34,231 nucleotides of DNA from positions 1 through 34,231 of IMG/VR virus record IMGVR_UViG_3300031840_000845; one strand, written 5' to 3'. The stretch comes from a virus. Under the pieces are notes generated by a model. That model searched no databases. It worked only from the letters and a program-made list of their open reading frames with translations, and was not told the DNA's origin. This document shows, one piece after another, positions 14,171-20,524 of this stretch (the first letter of the stretch is position 1; each line of letters begins with the position of its first letter). A program made the translations under genes and the position numbers.

Positions 14171-14969
14171 TATCTAATTCATCCACCAAAGACTGTATCT
14201 TAATTATCTCTGAGATGGCCTTTCTATCAATTTTTTTGTTTTGGTACTGCTCAACCTTTTCCAAAACTAGTTCTAATTTTGCTGGATGTTCAGCCGATTC
14301 TAGCTTTTCGGCTAATTTATCTTTTAGACGTGATAGCTCTTCGTACAGAAACGCTGAAAATTCCAAGCCTTCGTCTTTATAAGATGTTATATATTCTTTC
14401 AACAGCCTTTTTTGAGATTCGTTTAGGGACTCGGAATACTTTTCGTTAAATTTGCCAAGAAAAGTTTTTAATGCTAGCTTATTAACTGATGGGAATGGCT
14501 GCTTTTCTATTTTTTCCGGCTGCGTAAGCATAGAGATTAGCCTTTGCTCCACAAAAACTTGCTTTTTTGGGTTGTGCTTACCACTAACAACTTGGTTAAC
14601 TGTAGCTAGCTTTTTGTAGTTAGAAACAAAATTATTCCAGACCTGAAGGCCCAGTGTTTTATTGATTTCGTTGATAATCTTTGTCTGCTCACTATACAGA
14701 GAGGCTTCGTCTTGTTGCTGTATCTGTCTTTTGGATTCATTGATTATTTTTTCCACCAATTCAGCAGGGGAGCCCTCCAAGGCATCAAATGACTTATAAA
14801 CCTCAAGCTCTTCTTTTAGAGGGCAGCCCTTGTGAAAATATTTTCTTAAAATATTCATCGCTGCTTGTTTTCGATCAGGCTGGTCGTGCATGCTGGCTTT
14901 TGAAACCTCGCTAACCAGCACTTCAAATATAAATGCAGTGTTTCTCTTCTTATTATGCTTCAGCTTCAT
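14160..14969 (-). CDS. Mostly helical protein of unknown function after the portal gene
   Basis: This protein has 269 residues and starts MKLKHNKKRNTAFIFEVLV, a basic start followed by helices. Most of the chain is predicted helical and charged, with coiled-coil stretches (RLKDKLAEKLESAEHPAKLE). No catalytic motif, signal or membrane segment is visible. It overlaps the portal gene by 17 bases and the next gene by 11, so it is part of one translationally linked set. A prohead core or portal-associated role would fit its place, but I cannot support it from the sequence. Confidence 0.65.
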   Translation of the reverse strand: MKLKHNKKRNTAFIFEVLVSEVSKASMHDQPDRKQAAMNILRKYFHKGCPLKEELEVYKSFDALEGSPAELVEKIINESKRQIQQQDEASLYSEQTKIINEINKTLGLQVWNNFVSNYKKLATVNQVVSGKHNPKKQVFVEQRLISMLTQPEKIEKQPFPSVNKLALKTFLGKFNEKYSESLNESQKRLLKEYITSYKDEGLEFSAFLYEELSRLKDKLAEKLESAEHPAKLELVLEKVEQYQNKKIDRKAISEIIKIQSLVDELDNGN

Positions 14970-16944
14970 CTTTTGTGGTCTCCAATTTATTTAATGAATC
15001 AATCAAATCCTTTACTTCTTTGCGCTCTCTTAACAACTCTTGTTCCTGCTCGTCATAGTAATTAGATGTTTGCTGTTCAGACATTCTGTATATAGATGAA
15101 ACATCGTCTTTGCCAGGAAAAATAGACTTTGTAGAAGTTCCGATATATCTCTGGCCTCCTTGTGACAAGAAGGCCTGACTTGCGCCTTGACGACGATCAG
15201 ATTGAACCTTTCTATAATACTTGTCCTTTGACCTGGCCGTGGTTGTTAACTTGTTGCCTAGGCTATCTCTCTTCTTGTCATCTTTCTTACCGGGTGGTGG
15301 TGGAGGCGTTTCTGCGGCGCCAGCATCAGGAGCCGGGGCCCCGGGGGTTGCTAAAAGTGGCCCGGTATCCTCCGGCGTCGGTTCCGGAGTCGGCTCTGGT
15401 GTTGGGGTGTCTGGGGTTGGTGCCGCAGCGTCGGTCGCGTCAGGCGTAAGTCCCGCTGCACCGCCGGCTCCGCCGGCAAGGGCCTCGCCGACTTGTTCGA
15501 GCAAGAAGGCATGTTTCCTGTCGTAGAACATCTCTGACTGCATTCTCTGGAATTCTTCCTCGTTAACATTTAAGATGTTCTTGGAAACCCATCTTCTACT
15601 GAAGTAGTTGCTGTTCGTGGCTGCATCAGCAGCATCAAATCTAGACTTCCAATGTTCTAGCTCTTGTAGTTCTGCCAACCTAGACGGGTTATTTAAGGAC
15701 AGCTTGAATGAAAGAAGGTCATTGCCCCTATAGCCTAGTGTAAACAGGTGAATAATTGTTATCTTCTCAAGCTCTGAAACAACAGACCGCTGAAGCCTCT
15801 GAATTGTTCGCGCAAATCTAATATCCTTTTGCGCCAATGTCGACTTGTCTTCGTCGTTACCGTCTCCACGAGATAGGTACGACATTGGGATCTTAAGCGC
15901 GCTGAACAGCTTGTCTCTTAAATACTTAACATCGTCAATATCACCAGTATACTGGCCTGATTTTACAGTATCAATTTTTGTACCGCTTGTTCCGCCGCGC
16001 ACCGGTATGTAATAGTCTTCTTCAACGCTAAATGGATTATAGCGGAGATCGACGCGTCCTGAATCGACATCAACAATTTGGTTTCTCTTCATTTGTGTCA
16101 TGACTCTCTGCATATATTGTTCAACGTCTTCTGGAGGAATTCCGCCAACATCAATATAAAACACGCGGCGATCTGGAGATCTAACAATGCGATATGCCAT
16201 CACAGCGTCTTCAAGCAATGTCAGCTGCCGCCAAATTCTTCGGGCTCCGTCTAACACCGATGTACCATATGGGGCAAATTTGTCGTTGCCTAGTATTCTA
16301 AAGTGGCCCATTTGCCAATTTTCTAATGTCAAACCGGCTGTGTTCCATTGATATTGAATATAATTTGGGTTGTTTTTGTCTTCGCCCTCTAATCTTTCTA
16401 TCTCGTTGGCGGGCAGGCCAATTGTATTCTTGATACCTTCGTCTTGCTCGATATCAAGATATAAAAAGAAATCACCATATTTGCACATTGAGCGGCACCA
16501 GCCATATAAATTAAACTGGATATTTAACACATTATAAAGCAACGTTTCGATTACGGATTTTATTTCCTGGTTTGTGCAAACGATATCTACGATAGGCCTA
16601 TAGACTGAAAAAGTCGTCATCTCGTCTGCGTAGATGTCAAGTGCCGATGAGATTTCTGGCGTGTACTCCATTTGATCGAAATCAGCGTACCTATCCATTC
16701 TATTTTGGTTCTGGTAGTAGTCGGATCTTAACGAGCTGTATACGTCCTCATAAGCCGACATCTTGAATTCTTGGCCACTCGCTGATCTAAAGCGCGACTT
16801 GTACTTGTCGAGCTGTCTTTTTTTGAGTTGCCTCGTGTCTTGTCTTCTGTACTTTACAAGAGGGCCAGACAGAAGCTTTGTTAGTTGTTTGAACAGCCCA
16901 CTATCTGGGTTTCTTACGTTCTTTCTATTTTTTGGTGGCGCCAT
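14953..16944 (-). CDS. Portal protein (T4 gp20-like) with a Pro/Thr/Ala-rich insertion
   Basis: This protein has 663 residues; T4 gp20 is about 520. Family features include EYTPEISSALDIYADEMTTF (around residue 91), the YGDFFLYLDI segment, ILGNDKFAPYGTSVLDGAR and SPDRRVFYIDVGGIPPEDV, and a stem-like helical region with DEDKSTLAQKDIRFARTIQR. Twelve copies form the vertex through which DNA enters and leaves, and the terminase docks there. Residues ~491-552 are a low-complexity Pro/Thr/Ala/Glu linker (TPEPTPEPTPE, TPPPPPG) before a charged, partly helical C-terminal domain of ~100 residues. That makes this portal longer than usual. It lies 3 bases after the terminase gene. Confidence 0.92.
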   Translation of the reverse strand: MAPPKNRKNVRNPDSGLFKQLTKLLSGPLVKYRRQDTRQLKKRQLDKYKSRFRSASGQEFKMSAYEDVYSSLRSDYYQNQNRMDRYADFDQMEYTPEISSALDIYADEMTTFSVYRPIVDIVCTNQEIKSVIETLLYNVLNIQFNLYGWCRSMCKYGDFFLYLDIEQDEGIKNTIGLPANEIERLEGEDKNNPNYIQYQWNTAGLTLENWQMGHFRILGNDKFAPYGTSVLDGARRIWRQLTLLEDAVMAYRIVRSPDRRVFYIDVGGIPPEDVEQYMQRVMTQMKRNQIVDVDSGRVDLRYNPFSVEEDYYIPVRGGTSGTKIDTVKSGQYTGDIDDVKYLRDKLFSALKIPMSYLSRGDGNDEDKSTLAQKDIRFARTIQRLQRSVVSELEKITIIHLFTLGYRGNDLLSFKLSLNNPSRLAELQELEHWKSRFDAADAATNSNYFSRRWVSKNILNVNEEEFQRMQSEMFYDRKHAFLLEQVGEALAGGAGGAAGLTPDATDAAAPTPDTPTPEPTPEPTPEDTGPLLATPGAPAPDAGAAETPPPPPGKKDDKKRDSLGNKLTTTARSKDKYYRKVQSDRRQGASQAFLSQGGQRYIGTSTKSIFPGKDDVSSIYRMSEQQTSNYYDEQEQELLRERKEVKDLIDSLNKLETTKDEAEA
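15289..15474 (-). repeat. GC-rich low-complexity tract encoding the portal linker
   Basis: The tract is built from repeated CCxACxCC/GCx codons that encode PTP, EPTPEPTPE, AAAP and PPPPP. Base composition is clearly richer in G+C than the flanking AT-rich coding sequence. It is in frame and uninterrupted. Confidence 0.8.
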
Positions 16945-16947
16945 GTT

Positions 16948-18519
16948 TTATCCCTTAATCAACCAAACGAAATCTTTATAGTTTTTTTCGTTTTGTTTTT
17001 TTTGTTTTTCCTTATATGCTAACATACCAGGTATGCTTGTGTTAAGCTCTGAATTGGTTGAGCGCATTGCTCCAAGAAATGCTTTCTTATATTCAACCGC
17101 TCTTTGATTTGAACTGTAAACTGTCTCCTTCACCCAACAACCTATAGCGCAAGCCATAATTAAGTCGTCATTATGCTTTTTCATAGCTTGTGGACGACCA
17201 TTTTCCCAGACAAATGTCTTCATCTCATTGAAAAGGCGTTTTGATTTTATAGTAATTAGTTTATTTCTTATCAATTCCTCTAACTTGGAGATAGTTAGCG
17301 GTCGTGTTTTTGACGAGGTTGTAAAACCAGGAATTACGCCAGCGTTTTCTGACAGGTAGGCCTCGACATGCTCATGAGAAGATTTTCTAGAATAGTATAA
17401 ATTTCCATATCCTAAATCTTCCAATCTAGTAAGCACTCCCCAGCCAACAGAATTGTTTTCTACAACCAACATACACTCACCGTATTCTTTGCCGGTTTGG
17501 TGTAGGATCTCCGCAAAAACGTCTGGCGTAGGCTTGCCTTGGTATTCAGCAACTATTTCAGAATTTTGTATATTAAAGATATGAAAAGTAGAGTAGTCTT
17601 TCCCATCGCCCCTTGCAACGTCAGCTGATATCATATAATCTGCGCCTGGCTTGTACTCTTCCCAAATCCACAAATTTCTATCGAAGCCGGTCTTATATTT
17701 TGGTTCACATAAATTTTGTTCAATGATTTCCATATCTTCTGGATGAAAAACTGTTTCTCCAGACATGTTGAAATTGCATTCAAGCTCCTGGGCTATTTGG
17801 CGCCTCGACATGTTTCTTGTTTCTTTTTCAAACCATTCCCTGTCGCGGTCTGGATGTACATCCCATGGTAAAGTCACCAAATAAAAATCGTTTTTTTCGA
17901 TCTCGGCGTCAACACAAGTTTGGTGAAACCAATTGCCAACACCGTTTGGCGTGGAAAGAGCGATGCATCGGCCACCAGTTGATAGTGTTGGATACAGGCC
18001 GGTCCATAATTCTTCTAGGCCGTCAACGTGGGCAGCCTCGTCAATAACCAGCAATGAAAGTGCTTCTGAACGACCAGCGTCTGAACTGGTCGACGACGCT
18101 TTGATTTGCGAGCCATTTGTTAATTCAAAGCTGGTTCTATTGTCGATCGATATGTTGGCTATCTTCATCCACTCCGGCAAATGTTTGTGGATTGCTTTAA
18201 CTTTTTTAACCAAGTTGGCGGCTGTGCCGAATTTGGTAGCAATGACCAGAACATTTTTATCACGATGGAACATCATCATCCAAGCAACATACGCTGCCGT
18301 AATGGTGGAAATACCAAGCTGGCGGGCTTTTAGTATTATGTTAAAGCGGTGATCGTTAAAATTCTCAATAAGATCAGTTTGAAAATCATAAGTGCTAAAA
18401 GGAATCAAACCTTTTAAAGGGTGTGAAATTTTTGCATAGTTATTTATAAAGTACACCGGGTCCTTGCCAGACCTCACTACTTCTTTTAATATTTCCTCTT
18501 TAGATAAAGAGTAAGACAT
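16948..18519 (-). CDS. Terminase large subunit (T4 gp17-like)
   Basis: This protein has 523 residues. The ATPase half shows a Walker A-like motif KARQLGIST (residues 64-72), Walker B LLVIDE (156-161) and the coupling motif STPNG (189-193). The nuclease half has the RNase H-type acidic residues: ISADVARGDGKDYS with Asp300, LVVENNSVG with Glu354, and HNDDLIMACAIG with Asp451/452. In the family it pumps phage DNA into the prohead through the portal and cuts concatemers. It is slightly shorter than T4 gp17 (610) but has all core motifs. It follows a 190-residue unknown gene by 2 bases and directly precedes the portal gene. Confidence 0.95.
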   Translation of the reverse strand: MSYSLSKEEILKEVVRSGKDPVYFINNYAKISHPLKGLIPFSTYDFQTDLIENFNDHRFNIILKARQLGISTITAAYVAWMMMFHRDKNVLVIATKFGTAANLVKKVKAIHKHLPEWMKIANISIDNRTSFELTNGSQIKASSTSSDAGRSEALSLLVIDEAAHVDGLEELWTGLYPTLSTGGRCIALSTPNGVGNWFHQTCVDAEIEKNDFYLVTLPWDVHPDRDREWFEKETRNMSRRQIAQELECNFNMSGETVFHPEDMEIIEQNLCEPKYKTGFDRNLWIWEEYKPGADYMISADVARGDGKDYSTFHIFNIQNSEIVAEYQGKPTPDVFAEILHQTGKEYGECMLVVENNSVGWGVLTRLEDLGYGNLYYSRKSSHEHVEAYLSENAGVIPGFTTSSKTRPLTISKLEELIRNKLITIKSKRLFNEMKTFVWENGRPQAMKKHNDDLIMACAIGCWVKETVYSSNQRAVEYKKAFLGAMRSTNSELNTSIPGMLAYKEKQKKQNEKNYKDFVWLIKG

Positions 18520-18521
18520 TA

Positions 18522-19058
18522 CTACGCTTCGGCTTTGCGCGTATCATTTGGGGCTTTCTTGTCTGAAGACTGCTCTAGAAAGCTTTTGAACGTAGCTTCT
18601 AATTTGTCTTCCGACGGCCCCTTGACGTCTTCAGCATCGCCCATGTTACCGATTTCATAGTCTTTTCTGGCTGTGACAAAAACTCGGACACGGCTAGTTG
18701 ATTCGACTCTTGCGTCGCACTCGCCCTTTTCTTTTAATGATAGAGTATTACCAGTTATCTTTTTGTATTCTTTCTTCAGATAACTGACTATATCCGACAT
18801 GGTTTGTTCCAATTCGCTTTCTAGATTACCACTGTAAACATCCTTCAAAAGAAGTTCAGAATGATAAGAAAGGTGCAAAGTCTTTCCACTGCAACGTACG
18901 GAACAACCGTCAATTGTTCTCTTATCTAGGAGAGGATTGCCCTCCTCTCTTTTAAGCCCAATCTTAATTGGCTCGCCGTTCTCATCAATGGCGCCATCGT
19001 ACATATTCCCAGCAGCTTGAGAAATTCCTTTAAGTATATCAACTACTTTTTGTGACAT
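18522..19058 (-). CDS. Unknown protein immediately before the terminase (candidate small subunit position)
   Basis: With ATG at 19058 the protein has 178 residues. I chose this start because GGAG lies about 8 bases upstream. An in-frame GTG at 19094 would add 12 residues and a longer overlap with the preceding gene. The N-terminus is helical (MSQKVVDILKGISQAAGNMY). A middle segment has GCSVRCSGKTLHLSYHSELL, and further on is a helix plus a STSRVRVFVTARKDYEIG strand. The C-terminus is charged and disordered-looking. Small terminase subunits usually lie just upstream of the large one, but I see no helix-turn-helix and no clear coiled-coil oligomerisation core. The function is therefore open. 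Confidence 0.65.
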   Translation of the reverse strand: MSQKVVDILKGISQAAGNMYDGAIDENGEPIKIGLKREEGNPLLDKRTIDGCSVRCSGKTLHLSYHSELLLKDVYSGNLESELEQTMSDIVSYLKKEYKKITGNTLSLKEKGECDARVESTSRVRVFVTARKDYEIGNMGDAEDVKGPSEDKLEATFKSFLEQSSDKKAPNDTRKAEA

Positions 19059-19434
19059 TTTTTGGTCTCCAGCCGTCGAGCCATCTTTTTTCACGACCCT
19101 CGACGTATTTTATAAAACATTTTTCGCAACAATGAAATTTTGTATGATAAATGTCATCATTTATCGTTTTTAGTTTACTTTTGCAAGTAGAACAATTTAA
19201 AATTCCTTCTTTATTAAGTAGTTTACGACTAACTAAAACACCGTCAACATTCTCTACATCGTGAGACTGTTCAAATTTTTTTTGTTTTTCTACAAATTCT
19301 TCAAGTTGCTGTATGTAATCTTTCTCTTTTTCTTTGTCCCAGTGTTTGGCTGGATTTTCTATGGCTTCATCACCGTATTTTTTCTTTATAGCCTTCTCTA
19401 GGCCGGCTATATAATTTATATCTTTTTCTTTCAT
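19039..19434 (-). CDS. Small zinc-ribbon-like protein, unknown function
   Basis: This protein has 131 residues. The N-terminal part is helical and charged (INYIAGLEKAIKKKYGDEAI, then DYIQQLEEFVEKQKKFEQ). The C-terminal part has NCSTCKSKL and FHCCEKCFIKYVEGRE, that is CxxC separated by about 20 residues from CCxxC, a likely single zinc-binding site. Proteins of this layout lie near the terminase in other marine T4-like phages, to my knowledge without assigned function. It overlaps the preceding gene by 4 bases (ATGA-type) and the next by 20. A nucleic-acid or protein-binding adaptor is plausible. Confidence 0.7.
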   Translation of the reverse strand: MKEKDINYIAGLEKAIKKKYGDEAIENPAKHWDKEKEKDYIQQLEEFVEKQKKFEQSHDVENVDGVLVSRKLLNKEGILNCSTCKSKLKTINDDIYHTKFHCCEKCFIKYVEGREKRWLDGWRPKNVTKSS

Positions 19435-19889
19435 TTTGCGATTTCCACGCTAGCGTAAAATACTGCCACAGATAATATGATTCCAACTGTCATGCCTCCA
19501 ATAACCTTCCAGTTACTATTATTATTAGACATCTCTTCTTTCAAAAGTAAATTTAAATCTTTTATTTGCTCGTTTTTTAAGGCTAGCGTTTCTTCGTGTA
19601 TAGTTTTTAAAGAATCGTAATTTACCTTGAGAAGATCAAAGGCTAGCCTCTTGTCTGCTAGATCTTGCTGAAAAGACTTTGTCAATTCTAGTTCTATTTC
19701 TGCTCTCAAATATTTTTGGTCTACGATCATCTTTGAGGCTGCGATTGAATCCAAAAGCACACCGGCATATGGTGCGGACTCGCCAATTGAAAGTGACGTA
19801 ACTTTTCCTTGCAACTCGTCTGCTGAAGCTTGCACTGGTAGCATCACAAGCACTAGTGCAAGAGTGCATGCTAAAATCTGTTTTATCAT
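19431..19889 (-). CDS. Exported membrane-anchored coiled-coil protein, possibly lysis-related
   Basis: This protein has 152 residues. The N-terminus is a Sec-type signal peptide (IKQILACTLALVLVMLPVQA, likely cut near ASA|DE at residues 22-25). A charged helical region (about residues 55-120) follows, and then a C-terminal membrane helix (VIGGMTVGIILSVAVFYASV). The central part would lie outside the cytoplasmic membrane. It follows two other small membrane proteins, so the three may form a lysis or envelope group. A C-terminal anchor is not the classic spanin layout, and Cys8 is too close to the start for a convincing lipobox. It could instead be a superinfection or envelope-modifying factor. 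Confidence 0.65.
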   Translation of the reverse strand: MIKQILACTLALVLVMLPVQASADELQGKVTSLSIGESAPYAGVLLDSIAASKMIVDQKYLRAEIELELTKSFQQDLADKRLAFDLLKVNYDSLKTIHEETLALKNEQIKDLNLLLKEEMSNNNSNWKVIGGMTVGIILSVAVFYASVEIAK

Positions 19890-19892
19890 GAT

Positions 19893-20297
19893 TTACCTAT
19901 TTTTTCTGTAATATTCTGCGCTTAAGATGCGCGCTAGCTCTGCAGCTAATTTATCTGGCTTGTCTTTATTTTCTTTTACCATTTCAATTAGCTCGTCTTG
20001 CTTTTTCTTCTCTAATTCGTTGACTTTTATTTTATGTTCTTCTTCAATAATTTTTAACTCTTCTGTGTGGTTTTCTACCACTTCCTGCACCTTCTCTTCT
20101 TTTTCTTTTGCAGTGCGTCGAAGAGTTTCTATTTCTTTGTCGTAATTTTCTCTTTGTTTGAACAAAAGATCAAAGAACTTACTTCGAAGTCTTGATCCGC
20201 CAAGCAAAGTTACCAAAAAAAGCGTGGCTATTACTGGCCAATACCAGTAATTTTTAAGCCACACCCAGACTTCTTTCCAAAAAAGAGCCGTAAACAT
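19893..20297 (-). CDS. Membrane protein with long coiled coil (inner-membrane spanin-like layout)
   Basis: This protein has 134 residues. One membrane helix (YWPVIATLFLVTLLGG, about residues 19-34) follows an aromatic N-terminus (LFWKEVWVWLKNYWYW). The remaining ~95 residues are a highly charged continuous helix (EIETLRRTAKEKEEKVQEVV onward) with clear heptad character. Such an N-terminal anchor plus coiled coil matches inner-membrane spanins, which link to the outer membrane in lysis, but many phage membrane proteins share it. It lies 3 bases after a holin-sized gene and 3 bases before an exported protein. No endolysin is seen in the window, so a lysis function is not proven. Confidence 0.65.
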   Translation of the reverse strand: MFTALFWKEVWVWLKNYWYWPVIATLFLVTLLGGSRLRSKFFDLLFKQRENYDKEIETLRRTAKEKEEKVQEVVENHTEELKIIEEEHKIKVNELEKKKQDELIEMVKENKDKPDKLAAELARILSAEYYRKNR

Positions 20298-20300
20298 TTA

Positions 20301-20495
20301 TCATGCTCCATGCTTCCAACGAGAGGCGATGTCCACAAGGGCCTCGGATCCGATATAAGCAAGAGTTACAGCAACCCAATCTTCGCTAGTTAGCGAGTGT
20401 GTCGCGGCAAGCCATGTCGCTGTGCCCCAAGCTAAAAACTTGCGGGAAATAAATCTATTTACGTGTTTGTCCAACCATGCTGTTACTTTCTGCAT
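20301..20495 (-). CDS. Small holin-like membrane protein
   Basis: This protein has 64 residues. A basic amphipathic N-terminus (KHVNRFISRKFLAWG) is followed by two short hydrophobic stretches, LAWGTATWLAA and WVAVTLAYIGSEALVDIA, separated by a THSLTSED turn, and then a WKHGA end. The layout and the S(E)xW.xV.LAYIG segment resemble small holin-type proteins in phages, which form membrane lesions at lysis time. It opens the late unit that also carries the other membrane proteins, the terminase and the portal. It has an AGGAGG ribosome site and the ACTA-N-TTAT motif 19 bases upstream. The holin call is tentative. Confidence 0.6.
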   Translation of the reverse strand: MQKVTAWLDKHVNRFISRKFLAWGTATWLAATHSLTSEDWVAVTLAYIGSEALVDIASRWKHGA

Positions 20496-20513
20496 TGTAT
20501 GGTCCTCCTATAG

Positions 20514-20524
20514 ATGTAAATAGT
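20514..20524 (-). promoter_or_regulatory. ACTA-N-TTAT motif, probable late promoter for the membrane-terminase-portal unit
   Basis: The sense strand reads ACTATTTACAT, abutting the stop codon of the SbcDC fusion gene and 19 bases before the ATG at 20495. TAGGAGG follows. One base departs from the TTAT core (TTAC). Confidence 0.45.

Noticed and set aside
15162-15526. Plus-strand frames opposite the portal linker
   Set aside because: These arise from the GC-rich low-complexity tract. They have no ribosome site or known motif, and the portal frame explains the sequence.
19431-19889. Outer-membrane lipoprotein (o-spanin) call for the exported protein
   Set aside because: Cys8 is too close to the N-terminus for a lipobox, the signal peptide looks like a type I substrate, and a C-terminal membrane helix is present.
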